From Paramarasmius palmivorus (taxonomy: Eukaryota > Basidiomycota > Agaricomycetes > Agaricales > Marasmiaceae): 64,000 nt of DNA. The translations under genes and the position numbers were made by a program. Position 1 is the stretch's first letter; every line of letters begins with the position of its first letter. The notes beneath the pieces are model-generated. The model saw only the letters and a program-made list of their open reading frames with translations. It was not told the DNA's origin and ran no database searches. The stretch covers positions 1-64,000 of the forward strand of contig JAYKXP010000054.1 in assembly GCA_037176845.1 (NCBI GenBank), in the 5' to 3' direction. Positions 13,166-24,300 of this stretch are shown here, one piece after another.

Positions 13166-13817
13166 ATGCGCTTCTCCACCGTTCTCGCCCGCGTGGGTCT
13201 CGTCTTCTACACTTTCCTCGCCTTCGTAAGATGGTGCTGGACCAACGACGACCCATGGACTGGTGTCACAGTCGTATGCAAGACGTTTTGGTCTCTACCT
13301 TGGCGTGTCTTATTCAAAATCGCCCTCAAGATCACGGACAAGGACAAGAAGCGTGAAGGCCCGGGCTTCATATACCACTACAGCCTTTCAGACGTGTCTG
13401 CCGGAACAGCAGTAAAGATCGGGAGTACAGTGGACTTGCATTGTAGGATCCAGCATTGGAAGTTGCATTACGCCGGGATTGATTTGGAGAATTTGGGATG
13501 GACTGCAGTGGGGAGAGTAAGGAAAACCGGTAAATCAAGCTACATTTTTCCGCCCACGGTCTCTGAAATCTGATTCAAACAACGCAGAGGACATCCTGCA
13601 TATCATACACGAGGACTCTCGATACATTAGTTCCTGTTTTAACCGCAAATGTGAGTCTTTCTCTGTGAATTGACCATCTTTCTTATGCTATTCTAAAGGT
13701 CGGCGAAGACACCGCGAGCTTTTTGTGATGAACGGGCCCACCAAAGACTCAGTTAATGTGCTCGCCACCTTTATCTACAACGTCTTACTATTCTGCTATG
13801 AATGGGCCGAGCTGTAA
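13166..13817 (+). CDS. T5orf172 (GIY-YIG superfamily) domain protein with membrane anchor
   Basis: Three exons (13166-13529, 13588-13650, 13699-13817) join in phase to 181 residues. The first about 25 residues form a hydrophobic segment that could anchor or target the protein. From about residue 70 there is the T5orf172 pattern: a GFIY start, then KIGSTVDL followed by an Arg and a Trp, and near the C-terminus a Cys-Arg-rich step into HRELF. T5orf172 domains belong to the GIY-YIG nuclease superfamily; they are expanded in mushroom fungi and found in phage and bacterial proteins, but the role of the fungal copies is not established. The gene lies at the border of the gene-poor block. An earlier in-frame leucine-rich read-through exists, but 13166 is the first ATG that follows an acceptor-like CACAG. 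The domain is fairly sure, the exact N-terminus is not. Confidence 0.65.
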
Positions 13818-14131
13818 ACACACCGCTAGCATACTTATCTTGTTATTTTTGTCCCTGTTCTGTATCGTCGTAGCTCGTCGTTCTGTCATTGATGCTGTGT
13901 AAATTTGTTTGTAATACTGCTATCCACCTTGGCCTTGTCTGCCTATGTTCGCCTGAATTCTCGTATCGAGTACCACAAAAGCACGAGCCGGAAGATATGT
14001 TTCAACTACGATCTACCCTACTCTTTGTAAACGCTTCGGAATACACGGTAGCGGGAACTGCCGCTTGCCGGCCATACCGACGCTTATTGTGTATATACCT
14101 ATGTTACGATATTCAGGAAAATTTACCGTCA

Positions 14132-14150
14132 TCCTTAAATTTCCTTAAAT
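14132..14150. repeat. direct repeat, copy 1
   Basis: TCCTTAAATTTCCTTAAAT, itself two tandem CCTTAAAT-type units. An identical 19-nt copy is at 14440-14458, about 308 nt away. Similar bases precede both copies (TTACCGTCA versus TTGCCG). Confidence 0.7.
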
Positions 14151-14439
14151 GTGAGCGCCGCCGCTTATCAATGCGGTCTCGGCTGAAGTTGTGTGTCCGG
14201 AGTCAAGTCACACACTGATATGTGAGACTCCGAGCGTTGAGTTGTGCCCTAGATGAAATTTTAGCTTTAGTAACTCTGAATATAGCTCAACTGACATTTT
14301 TTTCACTCCAATAAATGCCTCGAAATGAGCTCAGTCAGTAAACATGTGTCCAGATCAACATTCCATAAGGTGTGAGCGCAAAAAGTGCATTACTAGATTT
14401 AACAGGACACGCGCCGTAAGGCGCGAGCCGAACTTGCCG

Positions 14440-14458
14440 TCCTTAAATTTCCTTAAAT
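14440..14458. repeat. direct repeat, copy 2
   Basis: Identical to 14132-14150. A further single unit, ACCTTAAATCTG, follows near 14480. Confidence 0.7.
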
Positions 14459-14980
14459 CTGACGTCAAATTTAACGCTTACCTTAAATCTGTACTTTTTG
14501 CGACTTATTTCACTTATTTATCTCAAATATAACAGATTTCATTGCGGGGACATTAGATTTTTGGCCTAAATCAATGGAGTTCAACATATAGTCAAGTTCC
14601 ATGGATTTTCAGTGATGTAATGTACATAGCAAACTACCTAGTACAGGACAACAAAGAGGACAAAAGAGAAGGCACACAAGCGCCATCAAAGCGCACAGAA
14701 AGACGCGCGCAGAGCCTGATTTCTGAAAAGGAAAGGGGCGGGAGGCGGAAAACTCGGGGAGTGATGTGACCGATCGCGTAAATACGGCCAAGCGAGCGGC
14801 TACGCTCCAGCCGAGCCCTGCCGACCCCCTCGTGGGAATAAACCCTTAAATCTTTCGACATATGTATCTTGAATTATTACCCAAAAAATAGATTTCCTGT
14901 TTCTCAAGTGTTCTCTGGTGGCGATTGATCATTGGTTTTAGCTACTTACAGTGACACGAATGCTACGACTTCTCGGGACC

Positions 14981-17900
14981 TTATCGCTTGGCCATCTTAC
15001 GCTGTTTCCTCTTTCTTCCAATCAAGGAACCGATTTTCTGGCCTGTCTTAACAGCTTTCTTCTCGTCCTCGTCTTTGACTTCCTTCGTGGTTAAACGAGG
15101 CTTTTTCAAAGGAGATGGTTTGTCCTTTGATATGTCGTCTGACCTCGTTCTATCTTTAGAGGGCTGGAGTAGTAAATTTGAGAAAACGTCCTTTACACAC
15201 CATTTCGATTCACGTACCTCTACACTTTCTTTCTGTCGTGTATCCCGCCGTTTGACGACCTGGACGTTTTCTATGGAGAATTCCACAATTAATGTGCCTT
15301 TGCTCTTCTTGCTAGCAATCCCGGATTCGAGGTCATCGAGCTCCGCCTGAAGCCTCCTGATCCGGTCCTCATTCCTCTCTGCCTTATCCTTTGCCTTCTC
15401 CCGCTTGATGAGGTCGTTCACTTCATCTTTCCACCACTCAGTGAACAGTGGTCCAATGGCGGGGTTGTTGTTACACCAACGTAGAACCCGTAGAGCATCC
15501 GCATGCTTGTACATTTCCACAAATCCATATCCTTTACTACGGCCTTTGCCAGTGACGGGGTCGACTCGCTCCTGTTGTCGTACAATTTTGGCCTGCTTTA
15601 CTCCGCTGTTCTTTAGCGACATCTTCCCCTTCCCCTTCCCTGCGTGTACGATGGAATCTGCTCCATCCTGGGGTTCTGGGTCCATTTCGGCTAATTCGTC
15701 AGCAGTTAGGCCTTTCCGCTCCCCATTCTTGAACTCGGCGTTGAAGGCTTTGACAGCGTGAAGCGCAAGACGCTTCAGCATGTGGTCTGTAACAAAGAGG
15801 GGAATTTGACGAATACTCAGGCGCGTCTTGGAAATGTAGAGGGATGGGTTGGACTTGAGCAAATTTTTCCGAGTACTGAAAGAGGTTGTTCGACGCTCCA
15901 AGTCAGCAGGCGAGACGGTCTCTGCAGCAGGGGTATTTGGTAGAATAACTGAGAGCAATACGGTCAACCTCATGATGATCAATAGAGAAGAGACTACTTA
16001 CCGCCCTCACGAAGAAGGTACATGTTCCTTTTATCAGCTTTCTGACGACGTTTTTCACCCTCTTCCCTTAGCTTGCCGGCCTCCGTACGAGTTACCGCAC
16101 GAACTACATCCAAAGTGCGTCCATGGAGAACCAAACTACGGGCGAGACTTGATGAGGGGTCAGGAGTGAGTAGTGATGGGAGTGTAAACGGGTTTTTTGA
16201 ATGCTGGAGAATGACAAGTCAGATGGATATTGAATGATAGTTGTAATCTTAATCTACCGTTTCCGTATTGCCAATTGTCTCTGCCTTCAGTAGTTCGCTT
16301 TGTTCGATAGCCTTGTCCGCATCCTCCTTATTCCAGAAACAAGCAAAGCCGGTTCCACGCGAGCGACCAGTCTCAGGATCCATTGTGATCCGGGCATATC
16401 GTAGTGGCCCAAAGGAACGAAAACTGAGACCCTTTTGAGTCCAAGTCCTGCAGAGAATAGGTAAAAACTTACAGTGTACGAAGCTCGTCTTCAGTTGCGG
16501 TAAATGGGACATTTCTCACGAAGAGCGTCGTCCCGGCGTCTGGAGGAGGAAGTTCAGGCTTGACGGGGGCGTCGTCTTCGTCATAATCCGAATCTTCGTC
16601 TGATCCGCTTCCCTCATCGCTATCCCCTTCATGAAGGCCAATGGCGTCACTATCGCCCTCGTCGCTGTCGGAGGTATTGCCCTCTTCAGAATCGTCAGAC
16701 TCGGAGTTATCCTTCATTTCGGCATCTTCGTCTTGTTCTGTTTCAAGCTTGACCTTTTCCTCCTCCCATTTATCCTTACTTAGCGCCCAGTCTACTGCAA
16801 TCATCCTCGAATCGAAAGTCTCGTCATCCTCAGGCTCCTCGTCATCTTCCCTCGTATTAGCTTCTATAGCCTTTTGTTTCTTCTCCATCCGCTTTTGTTT
16901 TTTACGCTTTTGTTTATCCTCGACCATGCCTTCGGCCATCCCGGCGCGTATAGTAATGCCGTTGCAGGCTTCCAATGCTCGTTCAGCGTCCTTTTTGCTT
17001 AGCATCCATATGAATGCAAAGCCTCGCGAACGAGACTTTTTCTTTGGTGAGGAAGGCCCGGCCTCTGTGTTGGTCTCCGTGATCTTCTCTGTGGGAATAT
17101 GAATAGAATGTATGGGTCCATATGGAAGAAAAACAGCGCGAAGATCCTGTTCTGTGGTATTAAATGGTATGTTCCGGACGATCAGTCGACCAGCATGGCT
17201 GGGTAAAGCCTTATCTTGCTTGTCGGGTTTCTGCCCAAAGACAGGTTTCCGAAGATTGTCCAGTCGTTTTTTAAGAGCGACGGAGAGTAGGGAGCCTTTG
17301 AAAATGTGGGCGTGAAGCTTGGTAACTGCGTCATTTGCGTGAGCTGGTGTATCAAAGATAACGTGGGCTGAAAACAGTATTACTCATTGGTTCGATTGGC
17401 ATTCATTAAAACATACCTGTGTCAGATTCTTCGCCGTTCTCGGATTTTACTGGCCATTCGACCTTTTCCGCACCCGCGTACTTCCTGAACTTCTTCCACA
17501 ACGTCTTCGAGTCTGCAGACGAAGGTAAACCTGATACGACGATAGTGCGAATAGCAAGGGGATCTTGGGGGGTGTTTTGATGTAGTGGACGAGCTTTTGT
17601 TTCTTTCTTGACCCTCTCTTCCTTCGCCCCCTTTTCCTTATGCTTGAGAGCTAGAAGTAAGATTATGCCACCGAGGCTATGTTTTGTCGAGTCGCACCTT
17701 GTTTTCTGCCCATTGAACACGAAGATTCCGCCCCACTAGAGTGATCCCTTCTTCAGATATCTTCTCGTACGCGGCCTTTGCATCCTCTCGAATGGAAAAT
17801 GACACGTATCCTACGCCCTTCGAAACTCCTGTCCCATGCTCTGTAACGACAAAAGCAGACCGAACTGGTGCGATGTCCGAAAACAAGGTCTGTAGATCGA

Positions 17901-18045
17901 CCGAAGTCGCGGTGTACGGTAGATTTGATACGAAGAGGGTGGATCTTGAGACTATTAGGCACCGTTCTTCGTACATTTGACGATGATCTCACCCATGGTT
18001 TGAATCTTCCTCGCGGTCCTTTCTTTTCCCTAAGCTTGAAGCCAT
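14981..18045 (-). CDS. NOP4: NOP4/RBM28-type nucleolar RRM protein
   Basis: Nop4 (human RBM28) is an RNA-binding factor needed for 60S ribosomal subunit assembly in the nucleolus. Seven exons join in phase to roughly 900 residues. The ATG at 18045 opens a short basic exon (intron about 48 nt), followed by RRMs with clear RNP motifs: TLFVSNLP and KGVGYVSF; IVVSGLP; LIVRNIPF and RGFAFIWM; TLFVRNVPF and GTGFACFW; and a last one with KGYGFVEM. An acidic Asp/Glu/Ser block lies between the third and fourth RRM, and the C-terminus is a Lys/Arg-rich tail typical of nucleolar proteins. The conserved LVLHGRTLDV segment before the last RRM supports the family. It lies tail to head with SOF1, another ribosome-assembly gene, with 203 bp between them. 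Confidence 0.9.
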
Positions 18046-18248
18046 GGCCAAGGTGAGGAGGACAGGTATTTTATATCGGTAGAAGATTTAGCGCCCTGCA
18101 CCAAAATTTCGACGGTGTTGGTAAACAGAACCAAATGATCGGTTGTGCAATGACACTACACGAACTACTACCAAGGAACTACTCTGACTAAGTATGTGTG
18201 TAACAAAAGTGAGATAGTCCAGAAAAACCGCATACATAACAACTAAGA

Positions 18249-19952
18249 TCAACTTTGCTCGGTGAGTACCACTTTTTTTCGCTCCGCTTTGGGTTTGCTC
18301 TCCCCGGCTCTTGTATGCTTTCTACGCCTCTCCTCTTTGACTCTTCGTGCATCAAGCATAGTGTTCTTCAGTTTGGCGGCAGAATAGACAGACTTGGGCA
18401 AGTGCCGCGTGCTGTAAATGCCGTTTAAGCCAAATAGTGACAGCCAAAGGTCGAGAAGGACGCACCGGGCAATCTTGCCAACTTCTTTGTCAACTTTCCA
18501 TCTATTGACGAGACTGCTCCTGTATTCTATAGAAGCACGTTCCCTGGCAGTGACGATGCCCAGCTTTTCGGAAGCTTTCGCCTTCCATATTCGAACGTTA
18601 CCATCATCTGAGCCAGATAAAACAAAACGAGCGTCTGTCGTGAATAATGTCGAGGTTACTCTGTGGGATGTTCGTGTTCAGCTGTGTGCTCTTCACCAGC
18701 AGAAAATGTGAAATTTGCCTTTGCATTCGTTTCGTGTGATATACTTCTGGGCTATGTCCTTGACCCGTTTGCCATATTCTCACTGTTCGATCCCAACCTC
18801 CCGAGACAAACTCTGTCCCTGTCGGTGACCAGTCGCAGCTCATGACAGCCGCAACATGACCTTTGTAGATCATGCTCGGTTCTGAAAGATGGCGGATGTC
18901 GAAGGTATACAGGTTGTGGTCCTCAGACGCAAGCAGGATAGATGTAGGCATAGTAGGGGACCATGATAGAGCGTTCGCTCGCATTTGCATAACGACGCGG
19001 CGTTCAGGTTTTGACGTGCGTATATCGTACAGGATAAAGGTACGGTCGGATCCAACACTGGCGAGGATAGAGCGTTCGCTCAAGTTAAAGCGAACAGAGG
19101 TCACGGTTTCGGTTGACGTAGGAAAAGTTAAGTTAGAGATTGGGGATGTCCTTGGGTGAACAGTTAGCAAATGAGGAGAACATCACAGAGACCTCACGCA
19201 CTTGGATTCGTCCCATATATGGACCTGATTTGATGCAGTAGCGAATACTGGGCTAGATCTTTGGTGATCTATCGAGCTGGTAAGGAACATAGATTAGAGA
19301 CATAGGTCTTAATTTTTCAATAGTTAGACGAACTTGAATGCGGCTTTTCCTGGTAGCGTGCATATTGGCTGATGCGAACAAATATAAGCACTGCGAAGAC
19401 AAAGCGATCATAACCTACGGATTCGTCCCCAGTATTCCATATCTTGACATTTCTATCGACTCCGCAGCTCAACAATCTGGAATCCTCTGCGAAACATAGA
19501 CCTGTCACTTTTCCTTTATGTGCTTGAGGTAAACGGAGCAGCTGTGTTCTCTGAGATAGGTGGTGAACTATAATGCCTGCACATAGCTTTCAGTGGCCAC
19601 GAAATTTTATCTGAGAGAAGCACGCACACACCTCCGTCCCAGCTACCACTTGCGATATTTGTGAGGGAATCGGGTTGCTTAGCGAGAACTTCGACCGCAT
19701 CTATATGTCCTTCTAAGGCGTCAACAAATGGTTTGGCAAAGATTCGATCTATCTTTGCAGCATTCAGAGCCCTCGTTCGTTCTCGGGCACGAGCGAATGG
19801 ATGCATGTTTGGGTCGAGATTGCGAGAAACTGGAGTCGGATCCCCATTGCGTGTCGGCAGATGAGATGAGATATCGTGCTGCAAAACTTTTATTTTCTGT
19901 GGAAATAAGTGAGATAAAGAATGTTGGAAAATTGCATAGCATTTACCACCAT
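18249..19952 (-). CDS. SOF1: SOF1/DCAF13, U3 snoRNP WD40 protein
   Basis: Sof1 is a WD-repeat component of the SSU processome that acts in 18S rRNA maturation. The start is a 6-nt first exon (19952-19947, ATG GTG) spliced to KIKVLQHDIS, giving the canonical MVKIK start of the family. WD repeats follow (SGSWDG, GVDRNVKIW, ASVGSDRTFILYD, SGGWDRTVRIW, SGSDDGNVRIW), then the Sof1 C-terminal region with RERASIEYR, HLPKSVYSAAKLK and a Lys/Arg-rich tail ending at TGA 18249-18251. The intron at 18661-18718 begins with GC instead of GT; only that choice keeps the conserved YHTKRMQR to LSGSDDG junction. About 450 residues in seven or more exons. It is divergent from the RING gene over 137 bp. Confidence 0.9.
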
Positions 19953-20089
19953 AGCAGCTCAAGAGTCAAGTGATGGAAGAAGGAGAAGAAAAAATCGTGA
20001 CAGATTTTACCAGTCACATGCTTCGCGCGACTTGAACTGAAAGTCGCACATGCCACTCAGCTGCCAACTCTTTCCATTCTACTACTACC
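19953..20089. promoter_or_regulatory. short divergent intergenic region (SOF1 / RING gene)
   Basis: Only 137 bp separate the SOF1 start codon (minus) from the RING gene start codon (plus), so both promoters must overlap here or lie in transcribed sequence. I see no clear TATA box. Confidence 0.5.
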
Positions 20090-21097
20090 ATGGCTACTAA
20101 TAACAATCCGGCAAGGCGCACAAACTCCCTACGCACGATCAATTCCGAGACGCAGGCCGTCGCCAGACCGAGCAGTGGCAAAGCTTCAAAGAACAAGTCT
20201 AAAGGCAAAACCAGCACAAAAACCAGAGTCATCGATGTCATCGAAATTTCTTCTGACGAAGACGAGCCGGTTGCACCTTTGAAGAGGAGGAATGATGTTG
20301 GGGATCTGGAGCGACAGGTCAAGAAGCTGAAGGAGGTGAGCACATTGTCTCACCGCAGTGCCGTATGCTCGCCCTTGCTGACGGTTAACCGACGTTTCAA
20401 GGAGAACGAAGGGCTGAAGAAGAAACAAAGGGAGTCCGAGGATGCGATTGCGCGTTACAAGCAGGATATCTCAGAACTACGTTCCGAATTGAAAGGACCC
20501 GAATCTACTTCAGGAACACTGGTGAGCTTATTTGTCTTCAGTCTCCAGATAGGTCTAACATAAGTATTTCACAGTCAACTGGAGACCTTGAAGACTACAT
20601 TTCCTGCGAAATCTGCGAAAATAAGCTTTGGACACCCTATATGTGCGTAGTCATCCTTACATTCTCCCGCGCCTCCTCATTGTTACCTACGAAGTCTTCC
20701 TGGCTGCGGCCACGCCTTCTGCAAAAACTGCCTACAAGAATGGTTCGACACCACACGAAACAAGGCTCTCGCTCAGGGACAAAATAATCCTTTTGCCCAT
20801 CTACCAGAACAGATCCGTCTTGTGGTCCAGCAAAATCCAAACCTTGCTGATCTGGTCATGGCTCAATACGGATACCCTCCTCCACCACCACCACCCACGC
20901 CTCAATACACCTGTCCGAGCTGTAGGACTCCTGTTTCCGGCCGGCCAGTCGAAGACTTTGCGTTGAAATCTATTGTTCGGTTGGTAGCAAAGGCACAAGG
21001 AGAAACCAGTCCGAAGAAGGTACCTAATAATCGTGGAAGAGGACGCGGACCACCAGTGGCGGAGGATCCCTGGGCCAGATTCTTTCCTAGAGCTTGA
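20090..21097 (+). CDS. RING-finger E3 ubiquitin ligase-like protein
   Basis: Four exons give about 265 residues. The N-terminus is basic and Ser/Thr-rich, followed by an acidic SSDEDE patch and a coiled coil (about residues 65-125). A C3HC4 RING follows: CEIC, then CGHAFCKNC, and, after a long insert with a polyproline run, CPSC. The third intron separates the first Cys pair from the CGH motif. RING proteins of this kind recruit E2 enzymes and transfer ubiquitin; the substrate is unknown. The first intron (20336-20401, 66 nt) is a multiple of three and open, so it could be retained without breaking the frame. The C-terminus is Gly/Arg-rich. It converges on MED12. Confidence 0.8.
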
Positions 21098-21396
21098 TTT
21101 CTTTTTGGTGAACGTTGATTCCACTTTGTCATGAACCATACCATTATCATTATTCTGTGTATTGTCATGTAGCACCATTATGATTCCTTTATGTTTCAAA
21201 TAATGAATACCAGTATGTTCCATTACATGTCGTCGGGGCTAAGCTTACTACATAGATTGTACAGATTCCAATGATACAACCACACACAATAACAAGATAT
21301 ACTGTAAGATCCTGAAAGTAATAAAATCATACTATAAGGTCGAGATTGCGAGCACCGACGTCGACGTTGAGCTCCTCCTCTTTTTCGGGCCATCAA

Positions 21397-24300
21397 TTAC
21401 CGTCTTTTCCCCGCCTTCTTTGGAGGCGCCTTCGCCCTCTTGTTCTTCGCAGTACTTGGACCTTCAACGATAATGACGTCGTCGTCACTATCATCTGCTC
21501 CTTTCCTCTTGACACCGGAATTAGACGTTCCACTAAATGCATCTACGTCGATGATTTCTGGTGCTCCTGAAGTGGAAGACATTCGATGTGCAGGGCTTTG
21601 CCGCATAGAAGCAACAGAGCCTCTTGAGTGGCTAGATGTAGAAACGGGCGAACCTCGCGGCGTTACTCTGTGATCCCCTCGACCCTGCGTTACTGGAGAT
21701 GACTTCGACTCGTAGGTTAGATCACCTTTGGTGCGGGTTCCGTTCCCATTCTTCATCAAGTCGTCGGACAACTCCAACCGCGACTCGCGCCAATCCCGAG
21801 TAAATACTGGTTCATAGGACAAGCTGTCTTCGAATGTCCGTATACTGCTTTGTAACCTAGCATCGGAGTCAGGAATACGGGCCATGATAGTATCGCCTGT
21901 TGTGCGGGCCCCGAACGTAAGTAATGACAGGGAAGCAGTGTTTTTGACTGGTTCTTTGCCCTTGAGATAACCTTGACCGTTTCTTTCGTCCACTGATTCA
22001 GAACTAGGCGCTTCACCCAAGTTCTCGATCCATTCCCAAGGACGATTAACGACATTGGCACCAATAACCAGCTGGCCTGCGGTGTTCTTATGCGCCATGT
22101 TAAGGTCGGCTATAGACTGTGGTGTAGGTAATTCCGATATCAAGGACTTCAACTGAAGATGGTATTCTGGGGGGAGATCGGGGGGTAGAGCAGACAAAGA
22201 CGTATCTGGATAGAAACGGAAAGGGTCGCCGGTGCCCAGCTTGGCATCATTCGGTATCTCTGGATACTTGATTTAGTCTGATTTGCACGAACTCGTCTAC
22301 AGTGAACATACCGTCCAGAAGGTAATACAACGTGTCGAGTAGGAGCGGATATGCTATATAATCGGCATGGTCGCCTGCTGCGTGGAACTACGGTTGAGAG
22401 TTAGTACTGCACGAAGACTTAGCATGAAGATTGACGTACAACCAACAACTTGAACAGCGTTTGGGCCAGCTTTGTGCTAGCCTCTTTCGCCTTCTCAGTC
22501 CAGACTCCGCGGAAGGCAAGATCAAATTGTAAAAATCTTGCTATCAGAACCATGGCCTCGGAGAAGGCGGATCGTACATCGTGATCTGAACTATCACCCT
22601 GTATCAGGTCCAACAATTCCTCCAGTTTTGTTGACAACACAGGGATGAAGACGTCCTGAATGTCACTGCTGATTACAGGTAGTCCTGACGGATCGTCACG
22701 AAGCGGCTCAGCAACATAAATGAGGACACGGAGTAGCTCCTCTGCACGGCCTAAACTGTCCCTCAAGGCATCTAAGCCAAAGGACATTTTACTGATGACA
22801 TCGGTCACCCGTCGCAGGCCATTATTGATAAACTATCAATGGTTAGCTTATTGTTATAAAGATGAGGTGTCAATGGTGTCTTACCTTGCCAGAAATTTCA
22901 CTACCAACACCCTTTGTCATCTGCGCAACGAAATTGGCTTCTTCAGGTGAAAGAGCGTTGTGAAAGATCATTGTAGTAAGTTTATCCAGAGCGGCAATAT
23001 TGGCAGCGCGCGCCTTCTGAGCGTTGCTTCGACCCATTTGTCGCAAGACGAATTGCAATTGAATCGCCGTCGCCGAAATTTTCCATGGGCTCAGAAGCGA
23101 AGCGTTATCCGGCCAACGTGACAATTCCAGGTCTATAATATCAAGTAAGACGAATGCTCAGTACGGCCTCTGTGAGAGTACTTGCCTTCTGTCCCCTCTC
23201 CAAGAATCATCCTTAATGCTGCAACGGTCTGTTTGCTAAGCTCTTCGCTTGTCCCTTCGGTTAGCTGCAATGACCTCTCGAATGCCTCTCGGACGACACT
23301 AAGATTGCGGTAGACGCCCTGGCGAAACGGATCTGCCTCGCATAAGCGCTGTCGGATAATTTTGGCTGCCTGCCGCAGATCTTCTGATATGTGGGTATTG
23401 CTTTCAAGGGACACCAGCACCGGAATGTTCGTAATCAGAAGGGGGAAATGAGGTTCTCTGTAGACGTCCTGTCGACGAGTTCGTAATGCCTGGACGTCCA
23501 TCAGACTAGTAGGCGGCATGAAATCGTCGCTGCAAGCATCATCGAGTAGAAGCTTCTGACATATATTGTTTGCAGCGCTCAGATTCATCGTTATAGCCTG
23601 TGCTTGTTGTTCAGTGGCTGCATTGGCAGCCTGCTGCCAAGCTGGATAAACCAGCCCCTCCAGGATAGTCGTTGTTTGTAAAGCACCAAGAACCGATAGG
23701 TACAGTAGTACAACGGTCACAACGTCCCACGCGTCTACAGTGAGGGCCGCCAGCTCGTTTCTACCGGGTCCGAGGAACCACCTCAGTACCTGGCCGTCAA
23801 GACCAGCGGGTAGATGTTGGCTAATATGCCATAGAAATGTTCCGAACCGCAAAGCGTAGGTTCTTCGTGTTCTAGTGTCGGGAGTGATCGTGGGAATCTG
23901 GCGTAAGCTGGCGATAGTGTTATCCCAAACTTTCCACGCCCAATCAAAGGACATTCGGTATTTGATCCAGAGACCGTTCGCGAGCATGGAGGGAGAGTCT
24001 GCTGCGGTGTCGTTGATCAACATCAGGATTTCAGGAAGCATATCCGGTACGAGGTTAGGGTGGTCTGTGTGAGGTTGGAGAGCCTAATTTCACTTCAGAA
24101 CACCACTCTGTCCACGATGAATAACCAGCTTACCATTGTGACTACAGCTATATCAGTTGAAATCTCTTCTCGCAACGCGTCACTCAAGTACCGGCCACCA
24201 TCGAATTCCATTAATAGTGCGAGAAGCGGTCGAGATTGTATTCCGCGAAGTTTCCATACACGATGAGCAGAGCAAAGTGCTGAAGTGATGTCTCTCTTGA

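Larger units (their letters stand above)
13818..14980. other. intergenic, AT-rich with short direct repeats
   Basis: No gene found. The interval holds a 19-nt direct repeat (listed separately), related copies of CCTTAAAT near 14481 and 14840, a small inverted repeat of GCGCC/GGCGC at about 14410-14425, and a GC-rich patch at about 14690-14830. This mix would fit a small non-autonomous element or its remnant, but I could not define ends. Confidence 0.4.
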
